From assembly GCA_039969155.1 (NCBI GenBank), contig JBDVOJ010000032.1, positions 62,001-126,000 on the forward strand: DNA of 64,000 bases. The letters are read 5' to 3'. Position 1 is the first letter of the stretch. Every line of letters begins with the position of its first letter. Positions 53,707 through 62,714 of this stretch are shown here, one piece after another. Position numbers and translations under genes: made by a program. This DNA comes from GCA-002733465 sp039969155. GTDB taxonomy: Bacteria > Pseudomonadota > Gammaproteobacteria > Enterobacterales > Kangiellaceae. The notes beneath the pieces were generated by a model. That model had not been told where the DNA came from, searched no databases, and saw nothing but the letters and a program-made list of their open reading frames with translations.

Positions 53707-54425
53707 CGTGTCGACACTTCGCTGCTATTTTGCAACTGCAAAAATGCTCGTTCGGAAATCGCAGTAAACTTAATTTCATCGAGTGGATTCAGAGCAATTG
53801 GCTGTTCAGCTTCAAGTGTTAATAGTTTGGTTGGCGTTCTTCCAATGACATTCCAGCCTCCAGGGCTTGAAAGAGAATAAATGCCGGTCTGTTGATTGCC
53901 AATAGCAATTGATCCTGGTGAGACTAACAGACTTGGGTTCGATTTTCGTGGGCAGTGAAGTGCTTTGTCAAGTCCGCTCAAATATACAAAGCCGGGTAAA
54001 AATCCCAACATTGCTACCCAATAAACTGGCGTTGTGTGACGTTCTATTATTTCTTGGCAAGACAATTGACAGTGGTCTGTAAGTCGTTGCATATCAGGGG
54101 CAAACTGGTCTTCGTAACACACTGGGATCTCAATCAGCTTTGATTCGACGTTGGTATAACTGATGCTGGATGATAGAAGCAATTTAATCTTATCAAGCAG
54201 CTTCTTTCTAGGTGATTTAATCGGATTAAATAATAGGGTTAAGCTTTGATAACTTGGAATAGTTTCAATAATGATGCTTTCCAGCTGTTTTTCTAGTAGG
54301 GAGCGAATTGATAGAATTTGCTTAGTTAATTGTTGACTAGCTGTCTCTTCAAATATTATTGAATAGGCACTATCACCGTTGTTAACGATTTTGTGACCAG
54401 GGGGTTTAAACTCAAAGCTATTCAT
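53703..54425 (-). CDS. pxpB: 5-oxoprolinase subunit PxpB
   Basis: 240 residues of the KipI/allophanate-hydrolase-subunit-1 family: PVCYEDQFAPDMQRL, VAMLGFLPGFVYLSGL, KSNPSLLVSPGSIAIGNQQTGIY and SSPGGWNVIGRTP. It pairs with PxpC in 5-oxoproline cleavage. Begins one base after the pxpA stop. Confidence 0.93.
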   Translation of the reverse strand: MNSFEFKPPGHKIVNNGDSAYSIIFEETASQQLTKQILSIRSLLEKQLESIIIETIPSYQSLTLLFNPIKSPRKKLLDKIKLLLSSSISYTNVESKLIEIPVCYEDQFAPDMQRLTDHCQLSCQEIIERHTTPVYWVAMLGFLPGFVYLSGLDKALHCPRKSNPSLLVSPGSIAIGNQQTGIYSLSSPGGWNVIGRTPTKLLTLEAEQPIALNPLDEIKFTAISERAFLQLQNSSEVSTR

Positions 54426-54426
54426 A

Positions 54427-55197
54427 TCAGGTGTGTCTTTTGCCTATCATAATGTGATGATTGGTAAACGCTTTCGCAAGGGACTCCGCGATCTTTACAG
54501 CATTTGGATTGTCGCCATGCAAACAAATACTATCAACAAGTAGTGAAATTGATGAGTTTTCTAGAGTAGTAAAAGAGTCACCAGTGGCTAACGCCAGCGC
54601 TTGTTTTATTGCCTCATCGCAATTATTGATGACTGAATTTTCAACAGACCTCGGAGAAAGCTTACCCGTGGATAAGTAGCGCCGGTCCATAAATCCCTCG
54701 GCAATAAAGGGGAGCCCTTGCAACTGACAATGCGTTTTTAAATTGCCTTCTGCTAAGCCTAGTAGACTCATACTTGGAAAATATTCTTTACAAAACTCAA
54801 CCATTTGTTTGGCAAGCCGATCATCTCGTTCTATATCGTTATACAGGGCGCCATGAAACTTAATGTGGGTAAGATCCACCTTTAAACTATCAGCAAGCGC
54901 TTTTAGCGTTTGAATTTGGGAATACAATGAATCTTTTAATTTATCAATGGGGATAGCCATAGATACTCGACCAAAGTTTTCACGGTCGGGATAGCTGGGG
55001 TGCGCTCCAATTTTGAGAGATAAAGCCTTCGCATTAGTTAACGACTTAGTCATAGTTAACTGGTTTCCAGCGTGCCCACCACAAGCAATATTGCAACTCG
55101 AAATGAAATGCATTAGTTGGTGGTCTTTTTGACAATCTAGTTCGTCGTTACCTTCACCTAAATCGCAGTTTATATCGATGGTCGTTAATCCCTTCAT
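54427..55197 (-). CDS. pxpA: 5-oxoprolinase subunit PxpA
   Basis: 256 residues of the LamB/YcsF family, starting at the ATG at 55197 (an in-frame TTG at 55206 would add three residues). Signatures: TTIDINCDLGEGND, SCNIACGGHAGN, IGAHPSYPDRENFGR, EGFMDRRYLSTGKL and LVDSICLHGDNPNAV. First of the pxpA-pxpB-pxpC run; the transporter gene lies 55 bases upstream. Confidence 0.93.
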   Translation of the reverse strand: MKGLTTIDINCDLGEGNDELDCQKDHQLMHFISSCNIACGGHAGNQLTMTKSLTNAKALSLKIGAHPSYPDRENFGRVSMAIPIDKLKDSLYSQIQTLKALADSLKVDLTHIKFHGALYNDIERDDRLAKQMVEFCKEYFPSMSLLGLAEGNLKTHCQLQGLPFIAEGFMDRRYLSTGKLSPRSVENSVINNCDEAIKQALALATGDSFTTLENSSISLLVDSICLHGDNPNAVKIAESLAKAFTNHHIMIGKRHT

Positions 55198-55252
55198 TGT
55201 GTTCAAACCTAGTTATTCCGCAGTTAACAATTAGTACCATGCCTCAAGCTTG

Positions 55253-56479
55253 TCATAGTAGACCAAATGCCGAACCTAAGCTTCTTGCGCTTAATCCAAT
55301 TGTAGTCATAAGAACGACACCACCCAGCAAGTTTTGCACTAGTTTATTCTTGTGTTCACCCAATTTTTTGGTATTCATCACCCAAAGAAGAAAACAGGTA
55401 ATTACAGGAAGCAAAATGCCATTGGCTACTTGAGCAAACCAGATGATATTGATAGGACGGTAGCCCGAAGTCGCAACAATTACTCCCAGAAGTAATATTG
55501 AAATCCAGATTATCTTAAAGGAGTTTGTCTGCAAGATACTTTGCGCATCCGTCTTTTTCGATGAAATTCCGAGCACGCCACTGAGTGCAAAGGCTGCAGC
55601 AAGCGGCGCGGTGACCGCCGAAGATATACCCGCAGCGAATAGGCCTATCGCCATCAAAATTCCAGAGAATGATCCAAAAAGCGGTTCGAGGGCGGGGGCC
55701 AGATCGGCAGCAGATTGAATATTGATCTGATGACCAAAAAATGCGGTTGCGGCGGTTGAAAGAATAGCCATTGAAATGAGCGCCCCAATAGGAACAGAAA
55801 TATACAAATCCTTGCGGGCCAGAGATAGTTGGCTGGCAGAAGTCCACTTTTCCTTAACACTAGAAGCATGTAAAAACAGGTTATACGGAACGACCGTTGT
55901 GCCTATTAAAGCAATGACTGTCAAGGTTGCACCATCTGGAATGTGCGGAACAAAAAGCCCTTTAAAAATAAGGCTTATGTCGGGAGCCGTAATCAACATC
56001 GTCGCGATAAATGAAATACTCATCAATGCGACTAAACTAATGAGCGATTTTTCGATTAGTTTATAGCTGCCAGTCCATAGTAGTGCAAAAGCGGTTACTC
56101 CTATGACTATGGGCCAAACGAAATAGGGGATGTCTTTACCCACTATCCCAGATAATCCCAAAGAAGCGCCAGAAATATTACCACCTTGATAAGCCGCATT
56201 GCCTATCGCAATCGCAGAAACTACCAAGAGCACGCCTAATATACGCGCTAAGGGGTTGCGCAATTGGTCTCGAATATTTTCGCCCAAACCTTGTTGTGTA
56301 ACGATACCCAATCGAGCTGACATTTCTTGTAAAACGATGGTTGCTATGGCAGAAAAAAGTAGCGCCCACAAAAGAGCGTAACCAAAATTGGCACCAGCCA
56401 AACTAGTGGTAATCACTGTTCCCGGACCAATAAATGCCGCTGTCACAAGAAATGCAGGACCAATTTGAGGAAGCTTCAT
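55253..56479 (-). CDS. Nramp-like transporter with altered metal motifs
   Basis: 408 residues, eleven hydrophobic helices of the Nramp/APC fold. The first unwound helix reads FIGPGTVITTSLAGANFGY where true Nramp proteins have DPGN, and the helix-6 motif is VPYNLFLHAS in place of MPHNLYLHS, so both metal ligands Asp and Met are missing. It leads the pxpABC operon. A role in pyroglutamate or metal uptake for the pathway is an inference; non-canonical Nramp-related proteins often stand beside pxp genes. Confidence 0.82.
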   Translation of the reverse strand: MKLPQIGPAFLVTAAFIGPGTVITTSLAGANFGYALLWALLFSAIATIVLQEMSARLGIVTQQGLGENIRDQLRNPLARILGVLLVVSAIAIGNAAYQGGNISGASLGLSGIVGKDIPYFVWPIVIGVTAFALLWTGSYKLIEKSLISLVALMSISFIATMLITAPDISLIFKGLFVPHIPDGATLTVIALIGTTVVPYNLFLHASSVKEKWTSASQLSLARKDLYISVPIGALISMAILSTAATAFFGHQINIQSAADLAPALEPLFGSFSGILMAIGLFAAGISSAVTAPLAAAFALSGVLGISSKKTDAQSILQTNSFKIIWISILLLGVIVATSGYRPINIIWFAQVANGILLPVITCFLLWVMNTKKLGEHKNKLVQNLLGGVVLMTTIGLSARSLGSAFGLL

Positions 56480-57012
56480 TATTTTTGTTCTCTTCTCACC
56501 AGAATATAGTTAAGACTATACACAAAATCACGAGCTAATCTAAGAGCAGAACTAGAATCATGCATTATGAACTGGATTCGAACAGTGGCCGAATGAATGA
56601 ATAAATTGAGAGTTTGCTGGCGAAACAATCTAGGTTTTGTAAGGAGGATTTAAACCAGCATTAGTTGTACAAAAAATATACATTTTGCAGGCTAAATGTC
56701 GGCTTGTTTTAAGGGGGGCTTAAAAAGGCCTATTTTTGAACGAATCAGGCTGTTGCAAAGTATAAACATTAAAACTAAATCACTTTAAATATCAATTAGA
56801 TAGAAACAAAAAACGGCATTTCCTTGTAAAAGATATGGTAATTCTTTATGATCCGTCCGATTACTAAACCGTTATTGCCAAGAATCCGGCCTTTACCGCC
56901 TATAAATACTAGGATTGCAATCAGTTTAGAGCCTCAATCATTCAGTCATTGAGGTCAATTAAAATACTTATTTTTTCATGATATATAGCTGGTCGAAGGG
57001 GAGACTATCCGA
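56480..57012. other. Divergent control region Nramp-like/petA
   Basis: 533 AT-rich bases. It must hold the petABC promoter; AAGGGGAGA at about 56996-57004 is the petA ribosome site. A 34-codon, Pro/Arg-rich ORF is present at 56848-56952 (listed). No tRNA or clear terminator is seen. Confidence 0.45.
56848..56952 (+). CDS. Possible 34-residue Pro/Arg-rich peptide ORF
   Basis: ATG at 56848 to TGA at 56950-56952; it begins MIRPITKPLLPRIRPLPPIN. The composition (six Pro, Arg and Ile rich) is unlike random AT-rich translation. The ribosome site is weak. It could be a leader peptide for petA or chance. Confidence 0.25.
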   Translation: MIRPITKPLLPRIRPLPPINTRIAISLEPQSFSH

Positions 57013-57594
57013 ATGACTAATGATGGTGTAGATTTAGAGAAACGCCGTTTCTTGACGCTAGCAACCGCTGGTGTTGGAGCTGTAGGTGCAGGCTTTGTAG
57101 CTGTTCCTTTCCTAGGTTCATGGAATCCTAGTGAAAAAGCCAAAGCTGGTGGGGCTCCTGTTGAGTTCAACTTAGATAAAGTACAAGTTGGACAAATGGT
57201 GAAGGTAAAATGGCGTGGTAAGCCGGTGTTCGTGGTAAGACGAGATGAAAAATCAATCTCGGCACTTGCTACAAATGCTGCAGAGTTGAAAGATCCTGAC
57301 TCAGCGGTTGAAACACAGCAACCTGAATATGTTGATAAAGCCACTCGTTCAACTCGACCAGATATTGCTGTCATTGTTGGAATCTGTACTCACCTTGGTT
57401 GTGTTCCCCAACATAAAAAAGAAACTGAAGTTTCTTGGGGCGGCGGCTTTTTCTGCCCATGTCATGGTTCTAAATTCGATTTAGCCGGACGTGTATTTAA
57501 CGGTTCTCCAGCATCGACTAATCTAGTCGTACCTCCATATAAATATTTAGCTGATAATAAAATCATCATCGGTGTTGACGAGGGAGAAGCATAA
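57013..57594 (+). CDS. petA: Ubiquinol-cytochrome c reductase, Rieske iron-sulfur subunit
   Basis: 193 residues. A twin-arginine-like N-terminus (KRRFLTLATAGVGAVGAGF) anchors it. The 2Fe-2S ligands are in CTHLGC (125-130) and CPCH (148-151). It transfers electrons from ubiquinol to cytochrome c1 in the bc1 complex. Its stop overlaps the petB start by one base. Confidence 0.97.
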   Translation: MTNDGVDLEKRRFLTLATAGVGAVGAGFVAVPFLGSWNPSEKAKAGGAPVEFNLDKVQVGQMVKVKWRGKPVFVVRRDEKSISALATNAAELKDPDSAVETQQPEYVDKATRSTRPDIAVIVGICTHLGCVPQHKKETEVSWGGGFFCPCHGSKFDLAGRVFNGSPASTNLVVPPYKYLADNKIIIGVDEGEA

Positions 57595-58814
57595 TGGGAA
57601 AAATGGCTCTTTTTATGCAGTGGATCGATGACCGTTTCCCTGCGACCAAAGTTTGGAACGAGCATTTAGCTCAATACTACGCACCTAAGAACTTTAATTT
57701 CTGGTATTTCTTCGGTTCTTTAGCTTTATTAGTGTTGGTCAATCAAATCCTAACTGGAATTTGGCTGACGATGAACTACACCCCGACTGGTGAAGGCGCT
57801 TATGCCTCGGTCGAATATATTATGCGTGATGTAGAGTGGGGATGGTTATTGCGTTACATGCATGGCGTCGGCGCTTCAGCATTCTTCGTCGTTGTTTATT
57901 TACATATGTTCCGTGCTCTAATTTACGGTTCATTCCGAAAGCCAAGAGAATTGGTTTGGATTTTCGGCATGATCATTTTTGTGCTATTGATGGCAGAAGG
58001 TTTCATGGGCTACTTATTGCCCTGGGGCAACATGTCTTATTGGGGTGCTCAGGTAATCATCAACTTATTTAGTGCTGTACCTGTGGTCGGTGAAGATTTA
58101 GCCGTTTGGATCCGTGGTGATTTTATCATTTCAGGAGCAACCCTAAATCGATTCTTTGCGTTGCATGTTGTGGCGCTTCCAATGGCTCTCTTATTGATGG
58201 TTTTCTTGCACATCGTTGCCTTGCATAAGGTTGGCTCTAATAACCCTGATGGTATCGATATTAAGAAGAACAAAGATGAAAATGGCATTCCATTAGATGG
58301 CATTCCTTTCCATCCGTACTACACAGTGAAAGATATCGTGGGCGTGGGCGTATTCTTGTTCATATTCTGCGGAATCATATTCTTCAGTCCGGAAATGGGC
58401 GGCTATTTCTTTGAGCCACCAAACTTTACCCCTGCAGATCCTTTAAAAACGCCTGAACATATTGCGCCAGTTTGGTACTTCACGCCTTACTACTCGATAT
58501 TAAAGGCTGTTCCAAATCAAGGACTGGGTGTTGTTGCCATGGCTTTATCCTTAGTGGTTTTATTTTTCCTACCTTGGTTAGATAGAAGTCCAGTGCTTTC
58601 TATTCGTTACAAAAGCCCAATCTTTAAAGTAGCATTGGCATTATTTGTCATTAGTTTCTTTATTTTAGGTTACTTAGGAATGCTAGCTCCAAATGAGATG
58701 AGAACTTTGGTTGCTAGAATTTGTACCATTTACTATTTCGCATTTTTCCTACTGATGCCATGGTGGAGTCAGTGGGGGACTACTAAGCCAGTTCCAGAGA
58801 GGGTGACTCACTAA
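57594..58814 (+). CDS. petB: Cytochrome b of the bc1 complex
   Basis: 406 residues, eight or nine membrane helices. Heme-ligating His pairs lie in RYMHGVGASAFFVVVYLHMF and FALHVVALPMALLLMVFLHI, and GYLLPWGNMSYWGAQV plus the PEWY-type loop (read here APVWYFTPYYSILKAVPN) form the quinone sites. PEWY is thus PVWY, a variant at the Qo site. Shares one base with petC. Confidence 0.96.
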   Translation: MGKMALFMQWIDDRFPATKVWNEHLAQYYAPKNFNFWYFFGSLALLVLVNQILTGIWLTMNYTPTGEGAYASVEYIMRDVEWGWLLRYMHGVGASAFFVVVYLHMFRALIYGSFRKPRELVWIFGMIIFVLLMAEGFMGYLLPWGNMSYWGAQVIINLFSAVPVVGEDLAVWIRGDFIISGATLNRFFALHVVALPMALLLMVFLHIVALHKVGSNNPDGIDIKKNKDENGIPLDGIPFHPYYTVKDIVGVGVFLFIFCGIIFFSPEMGGYFFEPPNFTPADPLKTPEHIAPVWYFTPYYSILKAVPNQGLGVVAMALSLVVLFFLPWLDRSPVLSIRYKSPIFKVALALFVISFFILGYLGMLAPNEMRTLVARICTIYYFAFFLLMPWWSQWGTTKPVPERVTH

Positions 58815-59701
58815 TGAAAAAGTTATTAAAAATTTCTTTGCTGACGTTAGCTAGCATCTCTCTGCCTGCGATTGCTGCAGGTGGTGGTGAGTACTTGCCG
58901 AACGATAAAATGCCTAGCTATTCAGATCATCGTTTAACTACATCAATGCAAAACGGCATGCAGATCTACATGAATAACTGCATGGGTTGTCATTCTCTCG
59001 AATTTCAACGCTACAATCGAACTGCTAAAGACTTGGAAATTCCTGAGTCCCTGATGGTAGAAAACTTAATGTTTACTGGTGAAAGAATTGGCGATTTGAT
59101 GACCAATAATATGCCTCGTGCATCGGCAGAAAAGTGGTTTGGAACGGCTCCACCCGATCTATCGCTGATTGCTCGTTCTCGAAAGACTGATTGGTTGTAC
59201 AACTACCTTCGTGGGTTTTATGCAGATGAGTCTCGACCATACGGAGTAAACAATTCGGTATTTAAAGATGTCGGCATGCCTCATGCGCTGGAGGCTCTGC
59301 AAGGAGTTCAAGATAAAACCGAAGAAGTTAAGAAGCTAGAAAATGAAGTTGATTATGCTCTAGGGGATATTGCAACTGCCAATGAAAAGCTAAAAACTGG
59401 TGGCAACGCTAGTGAGTTAAATAGCGTTATCGAAAAGGCGGAATCGCTAATTCATGACCATAAAGAAACGTTGAAGCAGCTATCCAAAGAAGGGAAATAC
59501 TTCACTATTCTAAAAGAAGGTCAGCTTTCTCCAAAAGAGTTCGACTCTGCAATGGTCGATCTTGTTAACTTCTTGGATTACATCGGGGAACCGATCAAAA
59601 GAGATAGAAAAAGTTTGGGAATCTATGTGTTATTGTTTATTCTATTCTTCACTGGCATCGCGTATTTCTTGAAGAAAGAATATTGGAAAGACATACACTA
59701 A
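58814..59701 (+). CDS. petC: Cytochrome c1 with an extra coiled-coil insertion
   Basis: 295 residues with a signal peptide (SISLPAIAA), heme-binding NNCMGCH (Cys56, Cys59, His60), axial Met155 in GMPHALEALQG and a C-terminal anchor helix (about 268-286). Between the Met loop and GQLSPKEFDSAMVDLVNFLDY lies an extra charged helical stretch (about 165-235, e.g. KKLENEVDYALGDIATANEK) that makes it some 40-50 residues longer than the usual proteobacterial c1. Confidence 0.95.
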   Translation: MKKLLKISLLTLASISLPAIAAGGGEYLPNDKMPSYSDHRLTTSMQNGMQIYMNNCMGCHSLEFQRYNRTAKDLEIPESLMVENLMFTGERIGDLMTNNMPRASAEKWFGTAPPDLSLIARSRKTDWLYNYLRGFYADESRPYGVNNSVFKDVGMPHALEALQGVQDKTEEVKKLENEVDYALGDIATANEKLKTGGNASELNSVIEKAESLIHDHKETLKQLSKEGKYFTILKEGQLSPKEFDSAMVDLVNFLDYIGEPIKRDRKSLGIYVLLFILFFTGIAYFLKKEYWKDIH

Positions 59702-59731
59702 GTTTATTTCTGATTTCTAGGCTACAACCAA

Positions 59732-59752
59732 AGCGGCTCTATAAGAGCCGCT
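59732..59752 (+). other. Perfect stem-loop between petC and sspA
   Basis: AGCGGCTCT (59732-59740), loop ATA, AGAGCCGCT (59744-59752). No proper T tract follows, so it may protect the petABC mRNA 3' end or attenuate rather than end transcription. Confidence 0.6.
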
Positions 59753-59834
59753 ATTGTCGTTCTAAACACCAAGGTTTTTGACTTGTAAAGTTCGAAAATC
59801 TTTAGAAAAATTATTATTACTAGGAGAAGCCTCA

Positions 59835-60464
59835 ATGGCGACTGTTGCTAAACGTTCCATAATGACTTTATATACTGGCTCTGACGATGTTTATAGTCAT
59901 CAAGTTAGAATTGTGCTTGCTGAAAAAGGAGTCAACTTTGAAGCGATTGAAGTACTGGATAGTCGACAGCCTCCAGAAGACCTAATCGATCTTAACCCAT
60001 ACAATACCGTGCCAACTTTGGTTGACCGTGAATTGGTTCTTTTTGAAGCACCAATTATTATGGAATATCTTGACGAGCGTTTTCCGCATCCGCCATTAAT
60101 GCCTGTTTACCCAGTTGCTCGAGCTCGTTCTCGACTGATGGTTAGACGAGTAGAAAAGGATTGGTATAGCTTAATGAATACTATTCTTTCAGGGAAAGAT
60201 AAAGAAGCAGAACAGGCACGAAAAGAGCTCACTGAAAGCTTATTAACTTTGGCTCCAGTCTTCTCAGAAACTCCGTATTTTCTAAATGAGGATTTCTCGT
60301 TAATTGACTGTTGTTTAGCTCCACTAATGTGGCGTTTACCAGCAATGGGAATTAAGTTAACTGGAAGAGGCGCTAAAGAAGTAACAACCTACATGGAATT
60401 GTTATTTGAGAGAGAATCTTTTCAAGCTAGTTTAAGCGATATTGAGCGCGAAATGCGACCATAA
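59835..60464 (+). CDS. sspA: Stringent starvation protein A
   Basis: 209 residues from the ATG at 59835, with TAGGAGAA upstream; a longer in-frame start at 59778 would add 19 unrelated residues. GST-like fold: MTLYTGSDDVYSHQVRIVLA, PYNTVPTLVDREL, IIMEYLDERFPHPPLMPVYP. It binds RNA polymerase and reprograms transcription in starvation and acid stress. Stands in its usual petABC-sspA-sspB order. Confidence 0.96.
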   Translation: MATVAKRSIMTLYTGSDDVYSHQVRIVLAEKGVNFEAIEVLDSRQPPEDLIDLNPYNTVPTLVDRELVLFEAPIIMEYLDERFPHPPLMPVYPVARARSRLMVRRVEKDWYSLMNTILSGKDKEAEQARKELTESLLTLAPVFSETPYFLNEDFSLIDCCLAPLMWRLPAMGIKLTGRGAKEVTTYMELLFERESFQASLSDIEREMRP

Positions 60465-60477
60465 ACACTAGTAGTGA

Positions 60478-60512
60478 AGGAATCGGGACAGTTTGACTCG
60501 ATTCCTCTTTTC
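60478..60512 (+). terminator. Hairpin between sspA and sspB
   Basis: AGGAATCG (60478-60485) pairs with CGATTCCT (60499-60506), followed by CTTTTCC. A weak intrinsic terminator or attenuator inside the sspA-sspB unit. Confidence 0.6.
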
Positions 60513-60566
60513 CAGATTCAAGTCTCAGTTTTCTTTTAGTTTCAACTTGCTACGTCGGAGTTTAGT

Positions 60567-61022
60567 GTGACCAATATTGATCTCGTCGGAACAGCGTTTT
60601 CTTCCAATAAGCCATACTTGTTTAGAGGGATTTACCAATGGATCCTCGATAATGAGGGCACTCCTTATTTATTGGTTGATGCGATGCAGGCGAGCGTTCA
60701 AGTTCCACAAGAACATGTCAAAGATGGTCAGATTATTCTGAATGTGTCACCGAACGCAATTCAAGGCTGGTTCTCTGATAACGAAGCAATTTCATTTAGC
60801 GCTCGTTTTTCTGGTAAAGCTCAACAGATTTATATTCCAATGAACGCCTTACTGGCTATTTATGCTCAGGAAAACAGTTTAGGAATGGCTTTTCCTGAAG
60901 TGGTTGAAGAAGCCGTCAGCGAAGCTAGCGAAGAATCAAAACCCGAACAAGAAAATTCTAGCGGTGGCACAACTAACAAAAAGAAATCCGATAAAGTGTC
61001 GCACCTAAAGGTTATTAAGTAA
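60567..61022 (+). CDS. sspB: ClpXP adaptor SspB
   Basis: 151 residues from a GTG at 60567 with GGAG six bases upstream. The ssrA-tag-binding domain reads PYLFRGIYQWILDNEGTPYLLVDA and IILNVSPNAIQGW; a disordered acidic linker leads to the C-terminal ClpX-binding peptide KVSHLKVIK. Delivers ssrA-tagged proteins to ClpXP. Confidence 0.95.
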   Translation: MTNIDLVGTAFSSNKPYLFRGIYQWILDNEGTPYLLVDAMQASVQVPQEHVKDGQIILNVSPNAIQGWFSDNEAISFSARFSGKAQQIYIPMNALLAIYAQENSLGMAFPEVVEEAVSEASEESKPEQENSSGGTTNKKKSDKVSHLKVIK

Positions 61023-61041
61023 TTCTAAATTTAAGACCTTA

Positions 61042-61629
61042 TTAATCTTCTTCCAGCGTTTCAATCGTTTCGAATACTTTGATTACTCGTGAAACGCCAT
61101 CAACATTTCGAGCTATCTCGACAGCTTTATTGGCCTCGTCAGGTGTGACTAATCCAAGTAAAAAAACTTCGCTGTTTTCAGTTACGACCTTTATTTTTGA
61201 TGAGGGGAAATCTTCTGTAAATAACATTGATGATTTAACTTTTGATGTCAAAAATTCGTCATTGCGCTTGGCAAAAAATGATATTGGTGCGGCTACTCTA
61301 ATTTGATTGTATATTTTTCTGATATTTGGAATGCTTTCCACTTCTTTCTTTGCTCGACGTTTTAAACTTGCCGTTGGAGCCTGTCCGACTAAAAGTAAAA
61401 CACCGTTATAACTAATGACGTCTATATTGGTATCTCGCCAAATTTCGTCGTCTTCGAATAAAGAGGTTGTCGATTTAATTTCTATGTTCTCATCTTCTAA
61501 TTGTGCCGGGACTGTTCTTCGATCTTGACTAGCGACCGCTCCAGTTGCCGCTCCTGCCACAAAAAGTCCAGCACATCCAGTCATGACAAAACAACAAGCC
61601 ATTAGAGTCAATAGAGCGACAAACCTCAT
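61042..61629 (-). CDS. dolP: Outer-membrane lipoprotein DolP (two BON domains)
   Basis: 195 residues. Lipobox VMTGC gives lipidation at Cys19. Two BON domains follow (about 45-115 and 120-190), with YNGVLLLVGQAPTASLKRRA and NSEVFLLGLVTPDEANKAVE. DolP (YraP) supports outer-membrane integrity and BamA. Start overlaps the diaA stop by four bases, in the usual lpoA-yraN-diaA-dolP order. Confidence 0.93.
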   Translation of the reverse strand: MRFVALLTLMACCFVMTGCAGLFVAGAATGAVASQDRRTVPAQLEDENIEIKSTTSLFEDDEIWRDTNIDVISYNGVLLLVGQAPTASLKRRAKKEVESIPNIRKIYNQIRVAAPISFFAKRNDEFLTSKVKSSMLFTEDFPSSKIKVVTENSEVFLLGLVTPDEANKAVEIARNVDGVSRVIKVFETIETLEED

Positions 61630-62213
61630 TCATTTTCTCCAAATAGTTGATTATCAATTAAGTCACATAAACTATGGATGACCAATAAGTGAACCTCTTG
61701 AATTCGAGCGGTCGAGTTCGAAGGAACTCTTATTTCAACATCATTCTCACTGATCAAACCCGCCATTTCACCACCATCCTTTCCGGTACAAGTAATGATT
61801 AGCATATCCTTGGCTAGCGCGGCGCGCATTGCTTCTATGACGTTTTTTGAATTTCCACTGGTCGAAAAAGCCAATAAAATATCACCTGGTTGACCAAGTG
61901 CTTTAACTTGCTTGGAAAATATTTGGCTAAAATCATAATCGTTGCCAATTGCAGTAATCGTAGGAGTATCTGTCGTTAAGGCTATTGCTGGTAGAGGTGG
62001 TCTATCGCGTTCGTAGCGATTTAGCATTTCTGATGAAAAGTGCTGAGAGTCCCCCGCGGAACCGCCATTGCCACAGGTTAGTATTTTACCGCCATTAAGC
62101 ATGGTTTTAACCATTAGTTCTCCGGCTTTAGCTATCTTTTCTGGTAGCACGTCCGCTGCGGCAATTTTTGTTTGAATACTTTCAGTAAAGTTATTTTTAA
62201 TTCGTTCTATCAT
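61626..62213 (-). CDS. diaA: SIS-domain protein DiaA
   Basis: 195 residues, phosphoheptose-isomerase-like SIS fold: GGKILTCGNGGSAGDSQHFSSEMLNRYE, ILLAFSTSGNSKNVIEAM, STARIQEVHLLVIHSLCDLID. Its place between yraN and dolP identifies it as DiaA, which helps DnaA load at oriC, rather than GmhA. Confidence 0.93.
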   Translation of the reverse strand: MIERIKNNFTESIQTKIAAADVLPEKIAKAGELMVKTMLNGGKILTCGNGGSAGDSQHFSSEMLNRYERDRPPLPAIALTTDTPTITAIGNDYDFSQIFSKQVKALGQPGDILLAFSTSGNSKNVIEAMRAALAKDMLIITCTGKDGGEMAGLISENDVEIRVPSNSTARIQEVHLLVIHSLCDLIDNQLFGENE

Positions 62214-62298
62214 TTTTAACAGCTCATTTAGTGAGGCTTTTAAGTAAAATTATATTGTTTAGACTAATTGGTACTTTAGTCAAAGTTTGTATTTTAAT

Positions 62299-62679
62299 TT
62301 AGCTAAAATCAAACGCCGCCTTGACCCATTGGAAATTAAGATGATTAAGACTACCAGTTATAGCAAAAACATCAAAGCGACATGCAACTTTGTTGGTTAA
62401 ATTATGTTTCTGCAAAAAGTGATTGGCGGCCAATCCTATTCGTCTTTGCTTCTTCTTATCAACACTTTGGAGTGCGCCGCCGTAACTCTCGGAGCGGCGG
62501 TATCGTACCTCTATAAATATCATATCATGTTCACTACGAGCGATAATATCGACTTCGCCCAGCTTACATAAGTAGTTTTTCTCAACAATCTCTAACCCAG
62601 CTTTCTTAATCACATCAACCGCATAGCCCTCATGCCTGTCACCGATATCTCGCTTATTAGGAAAAATGCCTTCAAACAT
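62299..62679 (-). CDS. yraN: YraN/UPF0102 nuclease-fold protein
   Basis: 126 residues of the UPF0102 family with Holliday-junction-resolvase-like core: LEIVEKNYLCKLGEVDIIAR, MIFIEVRYRRSESYGGALQSV and KKQRRIGLAANHFL. The acidic E-D-EVR set is the presumed metal site. Function unproven. Located between lpoA and diaA as in E. coli. Confidence 0.93.
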   Translation of the reverse strand: MFEGIFPNKRDIGDRHEGYAVDVIKKAGLEIVEKNYLCKLGEVDIIARSEHDMIFIEVRYRRSESYGGALQSVDKKKQRRIGLAANHFLQKHNLTNKVACRFDVFAITGSLNHLNFQWVKAAFDFS

Positions 62680-62714
62680 AACAGTTCATAGATTATTTTG
62701 CTTTGTAATGCTCG

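Noticed and set aside
53635..53880. 81-codon plus-strand ORF across the pxpC/pxpB junction
   Set aside because: Antisense to two well-supported genes.
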